DNA from: Trifolium pratense
Taxonomy: Eukaryota; Streptophyta; Magnoliopsida; Fabales; Fabaceae
NCBI RefSeq assembly: GCF_020283565.1
Contig: NC_060061.1
Coordinates: 25,767,362 to 25,831,361, forward strand
Length of the DNA: 64,000 bases
Direction of reading: 5' to 3'
A program made the position numbers and the translations under genes. Shown here piece by piece: positions 49,806 through 59,445 of this stretch. How positions within the stretch are numbered: position 1 is the first letter of the stretch; the number at the start of each line of letters is the position of its first letter. The notes beneath the pieces were generated by a model, which saw nothing but the letters and a program-made list of their open reading frames with translations, was not told the DNA's origin and ran no database searches.

Positions 49806-50304
49806 TTAATACTTATATACTAATATAGGGTAGAATTTATTAATTGATTATAGTGATTGATCGGTATTTTGATTTTTTATTTTTTATTTATTTTTAGTGC
49901 TAAGAGGTCAAACTTTTATTATTAAATTAAATAAATAAATGGAAGGAATATTGGCAGGAAGAGGAAGTGGTTGTTGGATTGGTTGTTTGTTTCCTTTTTC
50001 CAGCTGAAGAAGACATTAGACACAGCAGGGGGGGGCGTTACTTCCTATATACACCTGTATATTAGGCTGATTTAATGTTAGGACGAAAATTAATGTATTA
50101 GGATTTAGGAATATGATTTTTTATATGTTTCCAAGCCTACATAAATTCCGTACTAGTTCGATCCCCGCAACTGCATTCGGAAGGAGACTGAAATTACTTG
50201 ATGCCAGAACTCGTCCCGAACTCTGGACTACTATGATGGCCCCCTTCATCTAGGAACCAGAGAGTGAAAACCAAAAAAAAAAAAATTACGTACTAGTATA
50301 AGAT

Positions 50305-50430
50305 AATTTTTTTTATTATTAGTATACTACTTATTTAACATCATCAGGTGAATAAGTGGGATGACCGAGGTTCAAACTTTAACCCCTGCATATATAATGC
50401 AATGTCCTACCAAATAAGGTAAGCTTACGA
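50305..50430 (-). mobile_element. tRNA-derived SINE (minus strand)
   Basis: Minus strand reads CGTAAGCTTACCTTATTTGG, GACATTGCATTATATATGCA, then GTTTGAACCTCGGTCATCCC. Same family as 49679-49805 and 10490-10619, with a shortened tail. Confidence 0.6.
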
Positions 50431-50863
50431 GACTATTTAACATATGTTCTAGAGGTATGTTTGATTGTAGGAAGAAAGTGTGAATAGAGAAAGAGATGGA
50501 AAGAGCATGAGAAAAGAGAAATAGAGTAGATTTGTGGTATTGTTCAATCGAAGAGAAGGAAAAGGAAGGGATTAATATATTGCCTATGTTAACATTTTCC
50601 TTATGTAAAAACATAATTAGTATCCTTAAAAAGTTAATAACACAAAATCGAACAAAATAATCTCATAAAAAAAAGATGGAACAAAATAAAAAGAATAGAA
50701 CGAAGTCATTGGTTTTAAGTGATTAATGCATTTTTAACCATTTGTCAAAATAAAAAATGCATTTTTAACCAAAAGATGGATTGATTGAAAAAACTTGAGT
50801 TTAACTTTTACGGTGAATTTCTTTTTAGGCAAATTTTACTTACTTCATGATCTAACTTCGAAT

Positions 50864-52103
50864 TGTTAGAGTGGAAGAGAGTGATAGAGGGAGAGAATAG
50901 TTTCATCAATGAGCATTGATTTTATTGATCATATGCATACAATTTATAGAGATACAAATTGTATATATTACTTGGTTAACAAGTAATCATGGTTAACTAC
51001 TAACTATACTAACCAAGGTTATCAAAATTGGACCAGACCGGCCGGTCGGACCGTGAACCGGGAGTAAAAGCGGTCGGGCGTGGTTCAGCGGTTCAACAGT
51101 TTTTTTTAATAACAGGGCAAAACGACGTCGTTTTACGATAAAATTCAATTCAATTTTTTTTTAATTGAAAAAGATCAAATCACGCTCCAAAATCAGAAAC
51201 ACAAATCAAATCAAACCTTCAAACCATAATGTTTAGAAGAAAGAAAGAAAAAACACAGGGAGGAAAAAATCATCATATGATTTAACAAGAAAATAGAGGT
51301 TGGTTGTTATTAGAAACAAGAAAAAATTTGAAGGATGGATGGGTGAATGATATTGAGTGAGTGAATCCTTTTTTGTTTTGAGAAAAGTGGGTGAATGAAT
51401 GTTGATGACAAATAGCCACAACCTTTTCATTTTCTGCAATCTGCACACAGCACACACAACAGCTTACTTTTTAGTTTCACAATTGCAAATTTAGAGTTAG
51501 GTTAATGTTGATGACAAACTAATTTTTTAGTGACCCAAATAAATGTATAAGAAACTAAATAAATAACTATGTATTTGTAATTTACATGATATTATAAATA
51601 AAAATAATTATTCTATCATTTTAATTTTTTTTTTATATGATATCATTTTAATTTTTAAAAAGTATGAGAAATTAATCCCAAAAAAAAAAAGTATGAGAAA
51701 TTATTGAGTGAATTTAATTTTTAATAGTACGAAATATACCTATTATATTATTTATTGTGTATTATTTCTTAATATAATTATAATAATAATATATATTTAA
51801 TTTAAAACGGTTCGACCTTGTTGAACCCCGGTCCGACCAATTGAACCTTGACCTAGTAAAATCACCAGTTCGATGACCGGTACGGTTCTGATTACCTTGA
51901 TACTAACTACTAACTAACACAAGTGGTTAGTATCTAACCAATCACAACAAAACAGTTATAACCACATAATGACAGTTACAACACGTGACAAACTATAACT
52001 GTCAAAACTGCAAACAATAGAAAAGTTGTCAAACACATTTTCGTTAGGCCAGAAATTGCTCGTTAAGCCAAATATTGCAAGAATTGGATTGCTTTCATCA
52101 ACA
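50864..52103 (-). mobile_element. 3' LTR of minus-strand copia element, carrying a hAT-type insertion
   Basis: Minus strand runs from TGTTGATGAAAGC at 52103 to ...CACTCTAACA at 50864. A polypurine tract (GAAGGGGAG on the minus strand) lies outside the start. Without the inserted hAT-type element and one duplication copy (894 bp) the LTR is about 346 bp. Confidence 0.75.
51014..51899. mobile_element. hAT-type non-autonomous element, 886 bp
   Basis: Terminal inverted repeats CAAGGTTATCAAAA and, inverted, CAAGGTAATCAGAA. A perfect 8-bp duplication ATACTAAC lies at 51006-51013 and 51900-51907. Subterminal GACCGGCCGGTCGGACCGTG and GGTTCGACC motifs match those of the MITE at 13529-13945. No transposase is recognisable; the 74-codon minus-strand frame at 51233-51457 has no known motif. 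Confidence 0.8.
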
Positions 52104-52113
52104 CTCCCCTTCA
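52104..52113 (-). promoter_or_regulatory. Polypurine tract of minus-strand copia element
   Basis: GAAGGGGAG on the minus strand directly before the LTR start TGTTGATG. Confidence 0.65.
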
Positions 52114-52179
52114 ATCCAATTTCTTAACTTACACAATGCCTAACATCTTCCTTGGCTCCTTAAACCTGTCAGCCCTCAG

Positions 52180-53868
52180 TGGCTTGGTCAGGATATCAGC
52201 AATTTGAACCTCAATTCTACAATGAACCACCATCAACATTCAACCTCATAGGTTTCACATAACTGATCTTCAATTCTTCAAGCCAAACTGCTTGACATGC
52301 TGCTTGTGCTGCAGCTACATACTCAGCTTCACAACTAGATAGTGCTACAATGTTTTGTTTCTTTGAAGACAAGGAAATGGATGAGTTTCCAAAGCTTAAC
52401 CAATAACCAGTGGTGCTTCTTCTATCATTTTTGCCTCCACACCAATCTGAATCATAGTACCCCTCCAATTACATTGAACTGTTACTGTTATTTCTTTGAA
52501 AAACCAATCCATAATCCTTAGTACCTTTCAGGTGCCTAAGGATCCTTTTTGCTGCAATGAAGTGAGATGATTTAGGCTTACTCATTAGCCTGCTCACTGA
52601 GCCCACTGCATAGTTGATATTTGGTCTTGTATTGCGGATGAATCTCAAGCTTTCAACTACTTGTTTGAACGAAGTAGCATCAATTGCTTGTTCATCTTCA
52701 TTTTTGACAATTTCAAATTTGCCTCCATTGGAGTTTCAACTGCATTACAATTCTCTATTTGAAATCTCTTCAATACATCTTCAATGTATTTTCTATGATG
52801 CAATACAATACCATTTGAAGCATAGTGAAATTCTAATCCAAGGAAGAAATTGAGTTTTCTCAAATCACTCATTTCAAACTCATTCTTCAATCTCCCCTTG
52901 AATTTCTCAATGCTATCTACATTATATCCTGTAATCAGCAAATCATCCACATACAGGCACATAATTATAGCATTTGAGATGTCAATTCCCTTCATGTATA
53001 CACCAAATTCAACAGTGCATTTTACAAATCCTCTATTTGCAGAAAGTCGTTAATCCTTCTATTCCAGGCTCTTGGAGCTTGTTTGAGACTATATAAAGCT
53101 TTGTCAAGCTTATATACTTTCTTCTTCTCTGATTCAATCTCAAATCCAGGTGGTTGCAACATATACACCTCTTCTTCCAATGGACCATTCAGAAAAGCAT
53201 ATTTTACATCCATATGGTATAGTGACCAATTGTATGAAGTGGATATTGCAATCACTAACCTTATGGGTTCCATTCTTGCCACAGGTGCATACACCTCAAT
53301 GTAATCAATTCCTTCTTGATGAAGAAATTCCCTTGCAACCAGCCTTGCCTTGTGTTTCACTATGTTACCATCTAGATTCTTTTTCACTTTGAACACCCAT
53401 TTCACACTAATAGCTTTCTTATGTGGAGGTAGCTCCACCAGTTTCCATGTGTGATTCTTTTCAATTGAATGAAGTTCTTCTTTCATAGCTGCATTCCATT
53501 TTGAACTTGTTACTGCTTCTTTCATAACTTGAATTATATCATCATCACTTGATGTATGCATATCTTCTTCATGATTTGTTCCTTGATTTTGATTAACTAC
53601 TGGTTGATGTGTGATTGCAGCATCACTCACTCCATCTTCCAATTGCATTGTAACTTGCTTATTTGTTTCTGAGCTCCATTTCCACTATGGTTTCTCATCA
53701 ACAATCACATCTCTGTTAATCACAGCCTTCTTACTGTTTGGATTATACATTTTGTAGGCTCCTGCGTCATCATAGCCAATAAGGATAAATTTTTCACTCT
53801 TGTCATCTAGCTTTCTTCTATTTTCATCTGGAATGTGTTTGTAACATAGTGAACCAAAATTTTCAAGT
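52180..53868 (-). pseudogene. Copia pol fragment: integrase C-terminus, reverse transcriptase, RNase H
   Basis: Minus strand, in order: the integrase C-terminal GYDDAGAYKMYNP motif (about 53750), a TAG stop near 53688, then reverse transcriptase in 53648-53022 ([46 protein letters not shown]) and 52995-52657 (CLYVDDLLITG, the YVDD catalytic motif, then FFLGLEF). RNase H follows in 52468-52217 (YDSDWCGGKNDRRSTTGYW, CEAEYVAAAQA). Stops and frameshifts separate the three open pieces, so it is dead. It is truncated at 53868 where another LTR element has inserted. The missing 5' half presumably lies beyond that element. Confidence 0.88.
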
Positions 53869-53873
53869 GTTTC

Positions 53874-54651
53874 TGTTTACGTGGAAATTTGGTAAACAAC
53901 CGCTAGTTTAAGTATTTAAACTCGCGAGACCAACTAGTAAATCTCAGGACAATTTTGTGTTTTATTCATTTAAGAAAACTGTTCGAATGTTCGTTTTAAC
54001 AAGGAAACAAACACTTAGAGATTAAAACGTTTTCAATTGATACAAGAGAAACTAATTCGAATCGCCTCGAAGTAGCAGTTTCTCGAGCAAGTATTTGGAA
54101 TTAAACTAAAGAACATTACTGGAAAGTAAATTGCATTGAATGAAAAGCAATTACAAATAAAGATGGTTCACAAAACATACATTTCTCCTCTGAATTCATT
54201 TCGTTCGATCGCTGAGTACTTAGAATTTTAGAGAGAGTGTTTGTATAAAATTTTGTGACCTTTGTTCTGAATGAAAAACTACTATAAATACTACAACGAA
54301 GTGGTAACTATTTCTTGATCATCTTGACGCTCTTCGATCTGCCACGTCGACCACGTTCTCCACTTTCATCTTCCATTCCTTCAGCGCGCGCCAATGCCTC
54401 TTGGGCCGTTTGTTGTTTCTTTTTTGGGTCTGGCCCAACTATCCTTCGATTCGATTTCGCGTTTTCGACAGCCTCCTGACAAAACCAAAACTGGATGTGT
54501 CCTCCACAGCCTTCGAAACGCTCTTTTGCTTCGACATAGTTAGATCTCGACACCACCTTTGAAAGTTTTATTTTGACAATATAACCTCCAAAAATAAATG
54601 TTGGACCCACCAATTATATTTAATTGATAAATATCAAATTTATGTCCAACA
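53874..54651 (-). mobile_element. 3' LTR of minus-strand retrotransposon, probably Ty3/gypsy Tat-like
   Basis: Minus strand runs from TGTTGGACATAAATTTG at 54651 to ...CCACGTAAACA at 53874 (778 bp). It is preceded on that strand by a TTTTTGGGGGGCAA polypurine tract (54654-54667), so the element body lies to the right. It is inserted in copia pol; GTTTC at 53869-53873 is the candidate target duplication. The Tat/Ogre-like assignment rests on the antisense extra gene next to the 3' LTR, because pol lies outside the window. Confidence 0.65.
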
Positions 54652-54652
54652 A

Positions 54653-54668
54653 ATTGCCCCCCAAAAAT
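54653..54668 (-). promoter_or_regulatory. Polypurine tract of the PMD-carrying retrotransposon
   Basis: TTTTTGGGGGGCAATT on the minus strand, directly outside the LTR start at 54651. It fixes the element's orientation as minus, opposite to the PMD gene. Confidence 0.7.
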
Positions 54669-54916
54669 GCCATTTTCGACTGTGTCTATCGAAATAGGAA
54701 GTGGCGTTTTTGAAAGTATTAATGGATATCTTTCTTTTCCATTTATCTCTCCTATCGTTTAGGCTGCCATTCAAAACTTTGGATTGGCTCCAAAATTTGT
54801 TTCCCTTTTTTTTTTCTTTCCACCTGTCAAGGGATTTGGACACTTGTCAACCTAGGAAGTTGAAAAATTTGTTATTTTCCCTTTTTGGATTATTTTATTC
54901 TTCAGATCGCGTGCCT

Positions 54917-54926
54917 CTATAAATAG
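54917..54926 (+). promoter_or_regulatory. TATA box of antisense PMD gene
   Basis: CTATAAATAG, a near-ideal plant TATA box, in GC-moderate sequence 257 bp before the first in-frame ATG (55174). The plus-strand gene therefore seems to have its own promoter inside the minus-strand retrotransposon. Confidence 0.6.
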
Positions 54927-55173
54927 CTGGATCCTCCCCTCATTATGTTTTTTCCAATTTTTGCTCTATCAACTGTTCATCTTCTTCTTCATCTTCTGTG
55001 ATTCTTTCTTGGATTCTTGCTTCCAAAAGGTTTCCTATTTCCACCACTCTGTTCATCACCAATTCATCAACTTTCCTTTCCCTCGGATTTTCCTAAACTG
55101 TCTCAAACAACTTGTGATTCCCAAATTCAACCATAATCACCGTTCTTTTACACAATCTTTTAAACCTTCATCA

Positions 55174-58100
55174 ATGGCGTCAGGTTCAGACATTGGAAAA
55201 ACCCTTCCTTACGCCGGTAAATGGACCACCGCCACGCTTTCTTCTTACGACGAGGGTGTGGTTCCAGAACCATCGTTGCGTCTGGACTTACAAAAGTTTT
55301 GGGAAAGTCAAGTAATCTTTCCTTATTCTGTTGATAATCTTGTGCATGCATTTGGAGGGCCCAAACCAAGTGATAACAGCCGGAATTCCAAGGTTCTATC
55401 TATTTTTCCTGTTTATAAACCTTGTGCTCCTAGGGTTTTCATTAGTGAACCTTATAATTTTAGCTACATCAAAGCGCCTAACAGGGTGTTTCGATCGGCT
55501 CCTTCTTTGAGTGACCAATACCTTGGCTGGTTAGACAGGATACAACGTGATAAAGCTGACATCTGGCAAGCCTGTGGTATTTATGACCTTATTCAACTTT
55601 CTCGGACAGGCCTTAAATACCAGCAAGAGATGATTATTGCTGCTTTACACTTCTTTGAGTCTTCCACCAACACCTTTCATTTCGAATGTGGCATGATGAC
55701 TCCTACACTGCTAGATGTTGCTGCCATTACTGGCCTATCACCTCTTGGTGACACTTATGATCCTTGTAAAGCTTCCGACACCATCAAATTCGACTTTCGA
55801 AACAAGTCTTACTCCAAATACATTGTGGAAAATCGAAAAACTAGTGATGAAGTGAGCGACGAAGAGCATGTTGCTTTCTTAACCCTATGGCTATCGCAGT
55901 ATGTCTTCTGCACTCAATCTCTCCAAGTAGCCAAGAAATTCATCCCTATGGCCATTCAACCATGAATGTAAGCAATTCAACTTTGCTCGACTTGTTATTG
56001 GATGTCTTTATGAATCCATGAGGGATGCTTGTGAACACCTTAAGAGAACAGGCGATGGATCTACCTTTTTAGGTGTTGGCCCCTTCTGGTTGCTGCAATT
56101 ATGGTTAACTGCCACATTTCATACTGAACTTGACCTTTTCTTGCCTGAGCCATACTATGAGGAGTCAAGAACGCGCCAAATCGAAGGCACAAGGCTGGCA
56201 CGGATGGTTCCTAGGGAAAGAGGCCTTAATTATGATGTGGCTTTCCAACAATACTTTAATGCTTTTCTCAGCCTGAAGAAATTCAAGCCTAGCTTTGCTC
56301 CTTTTGTGGATAGGCCACTTGGTCCTCCTTGGTTTACTCAAACATTTCCCTCTCCACCAGAGTTTGAGATGGTAACCAACAGTATTTGGAGTGCCTACTT
56401 AATGCCCACAGTCTTGTCTTGTCGAATTGGCTTGACTTCTGGAGATTTTGGGTTAGTTGGCTACTTCCCAAACCTAGTGTCTCGCCAATTTGGCTTAACT
56501 CAAATACTCCCTAAGAGCATATATTTGGAAGAGAGGGAGGTTTGCTTAGGCAAGCATGGCATGACAGAACCACAGTTCCATTCGTTCATGAACCATTTTA
56601 ATCAGCCTTCTTATGAGCTTACCCCATTCGACTTTGCTACCTCACATGCCTGCACTAGGGAATTCTTTAACTGGTGGTCTCGACATTATGAAGGACGCCT
56701 GGTTAATAAGACTGCCTTGCTTACTGCTATCTCTGATGGGTTTGACTCATCTATTTTGAACAAGATTAAGTTGAAGCTGAACGCTAGAGGTACTCTTTTT
56801 GCTTCGATTTTTGTTTACACAATTTTTTATCTTGCGTGCTTTTCTCTCATGCATACTTCTCCAATGCAGGGAGTAAGTCGAAGGCAGGTTCTAGCAACTC
56901 TAGCAAACCTCTTCCTCCACCACCAAAGGTTGAGCTAAAGGTAAGCATTTACCTTTTTGTGGCTTCTTAAACTTTTGTAGGGTTCCCATATTAACTTTGA
57001 TATGCCCTTTCCAGATTACTTCGCGCAAAAGGTCCCATTCGACTGAAACTCCTTCTGCTTCGAAGAAACAGAGACCTATTCCAGCCACTTGTTCGAGTGC
57101 TCCAGATAAGGTATCCATTTAGCCAAAGACTTCTTTTTCTTTTGTCTTGAATGTGAACTTATTGAACTGTGACCTGTAGGATATACCTGTTCTCTCGACT
57201 ATCCCTGAGCAAACTAACACTGCCACCACTCAAGATCTTCCTCCTAATGCTGAACCCATTACCGATGAGAAGAAGAAAAAGAAGAAGAAGAAGAAGGAAC
57301 ACCAATCCAACCAAGAAGGTACTCCTGAGCAAAAGTCTTCTGAAATTGAGGCACAACCTAACACTCTTGCATCACCTGAGAACCCTCCTCTAGAGCAATC
57401 AGAGAAGAAAAAGAAGAAGAAAAAGAAACACAGAAAATCTCCTACTGCAGCTACTGTTGTCGAGGCTTCTGCTGTTGCAAAAGAAACAACTTCACAGCCT
57501 GAAGCTTCTGTTACCCATCAAGCCCAAGTAAGCTATTTTCACTTCTTATTACTTCATCAGCTCTTGACTGTGTTACTTATTCTTTCATGGCTTCATTTAT
57601 TTCAGCCACAAAATTCTGCCCAAGTTATTTCTCAAGATGAGCCTTCTCCTAGCAAAGCGGCTGAAGGGGTGGTCGAAGGACCAACTGGTACGCAGCCTGA
57701 AGGTGTGCTAGAAAAATCTCCATCTCCTCAGCCTGTCGAAACGGCCATCCTTACTGAAACCTCATCACCACCCAAAGCTCCTGGCTCGCCTCACCGCGTT
57801 TTCGAAGATAACACCCTTAAGCCTAACAATGAAGAGGACCATCCTGACCAAGGCCTACCGCAACAAGATCCTTTGACAAATCCTGCCTAAGTATTAACTG
57901 ATAATGATCCTCCAACCAACCTTCAAGCTGACCCTGCTGCCAACCTTTCCACTGAACAGAGGCCAACAGTTGATGGCGAGCATTCCACTACCAATCAACC
58001 GCAACCAAGTGGGTCAAACCATGAGTCCAGTTCAACCAGTGCTGACACTTTCGACTCCGATGATGGTAACTCCTACATTGGTGATTCACTTGGTGAAGAG

Positions 58101-58246
58101 GGAACCTCTGTGTCGAAGCCACCTCATACTGTTGTCTTGCCAGCTGAACTTGCTAGAGAGTTAAAAGATCTAACTCCAGCAGATGCACTTAACAAGCTTT
58201 TGTCAAGTCATGGCGCCTCTAGTTCTGCTGTTGAGGACGCAGAGGG
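55174..58246 (+). pseudogene. Plant mobile domain (PMD) gene inside a retrotransposon, frameshifted and truncated
   Basis: Protein of the PMD (aminotransferase-like, MAIN/MAIL1-related) family. The first in-frame ATG is at 55174 (MASGSDIGK). Exon 1 runs to 56789, then 56870-56940, 57015-57110, 57180-57527 and from 57606; all introns are short with GT-AG ends. The PMD core is in exon 1 (GIYDLIQLSR, ALHFFESSTNTFHFECGMMTPTLLD, GPFWLLQLWL). Three defects: a frameshift near 55960-55964 between the two halves of the PMD, an in-frame TAA at 57888-57890 after which the frame stays open, and loss of the 3' end at 58247 where a copia LTR is inserted. Exons 4-5 encode a low-complexity Lys/Pro/Ser/Glu-rich tail with two K-runs. 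Antisense to its host retrotransposon. Function unknown. Confidence 0.85.
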
Positions 58247-59375
58247 TGTTGGAACAAAATTGATTTAAAAATGTTTGCCCCTAAATCTATAAAGGTTTTG
58301 ATGATAACAAAGTATTAATTAACAATTGGAAGGACTAAAAATTTATTTTAAGTGCGCAGATATAAGCATCATATAAGCTCTGAGTGAAGTTCAGAGGATG
58401 TGAATTCAGAAGTTCACAAGCGCTCAGAAGATGTTGGACTTCAGCAGTTACAACATTCAGAGGATGAAGACTTCAGAACTTCTTGACTGACTACTAAGCT
58501 TCATCAAAGTCTGAAGATCTCTTTGAAAGCTGTGAAGATTCCCTTTGCTAGTCAACTCTTCTACCAATGAAGAAAAGGACCTTTCAAGTCTGATCAGTTC
58601 AGCTACCTCTGTTCTGTCTGTCCTAACTTGAGAACGTGGGTCTTCAGTTTTGTTAGCTGAATAAGGAAAGTCTTCTCTGCAGTAGTCAAAGTACCTGAAA
58701 CTCTTTCTTAGTTTTGGATACAACCAAACTGCATCAAGACAGGCTGCTTGAAGACAAAAGATTATCAACTCCAACGGCTCCTTTTGCAACGACTCTTTTC
58801 TAGTGGTATATATACTAGAAGATTCAGCTACAACACATATACAATAATCAAGATTTGAACGTGCGCTGAACAAACTCTGAACTCTGTGATATACAAGCTC
58901 TGAACCTCGATTAAGTGTTTTTGCACTTTAGTCAAATACTCTGTACTATTTGTATTTGCTCTCTTTAGGTTCATCTAAGAGCATTTGTATATTTTCATAT
59001 ACTTTATTATTACTTGAGAAACTTAAGCTTGTGTGCTTAAGTGTGAAGTCTTAAGCTTGTGTGCTTGAGCATTGTTGAGAAGTCTCTTGCTTGTGTGCTT
59101 GAGCATTGTTGAGAAGTCTCTTGCTTGTGTGCTTGAGCAGGTGTAATCTTGTGTGATTATAGTGAAATCCCTTGGAAGTGCAAGGGGACTGGACTACTCT
59201 CGTTTTGTGAGAGGAACCAGTATAAAATTGCTTGTGTGATCTCTCTCTCTCTATCTTGTTATTATTTGTGTTATTTATCCGCTGCTAACGTAGTTGAGTT
59301 AAGAACTTGAAAAAGTTTTAACTTAGCTAAAACACAATTCAACCCCCCCCCCCTTCTTGTGTTTTCACACCTTCA
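58247..59375 (+). repeat. 5' LTR of SIRE-like copia element
   Basis: TGTTGGAACAAAATTG... to ...TTCACACCTTCA, 1129 bp. A TATA-like GTATATATACTAG occurs near 58806. Near the end is an 11-nt C-run (59343-59353). It contains a tandem repeat at 59029-59150. Confidence 0.85.
59029..59150. repeat. Tandem repeat in SIRE-like LTR
   Basis: The phrase CTTGCTTGTGTGCTTGAGCA recurs about three times with TTGTTGAGAAGTCT between copies (period about 38 bp), plus a variant at the left. Confidence 0.8.
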
Positions 59376-59393
59376 ATTGGCATCAGAGCACCT
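59376..59393 (+). promoter_or_regulatory. Primer-binding site of SIRE-like element
   Basis: ATTGGCATCAGAGCACC directly after the LTR, a variant of the initiator tRNA-Met site (C for T at the fourth base of TGGTATC). Confidence 0.75.
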
Positions 59394-59445
59394 GGTCTGT
59401 TACTTTCACTTAACAGTGAGACAGTAAAGATCTTGTGAGAACACT

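Larger units (their letters stand above)
49236..50863. other. Upstream region of RER4-like gene with two SINEs
   Basis: No gene. It holds T-runs (49393-49408), an (AT)n run at 49650-49673, SINE copies at 49679-49805 (+) and 50305-50430 (-), and a third SINE-like stretch near 50150-50280 (AGTTCGATCCCCGCAACTGC, A-run end at 50274). Confidence 0.5.

Noticed and set aside
51233..51457. 74-codon minus-strand ORF inside the hAT-type element as a transposase remnant
   Set aside because: Hydrophobic, low complexity, with no hAT dimerisation or BED-finger motif.
54308..54613. 101-codon minus-strand ORF with a basic RGRRGRSK end
   Set aside because: Lies wholly within the 778-bp LTR (U3 side). It might be translated, but I see no family match, so I kept it as LTR sequence.
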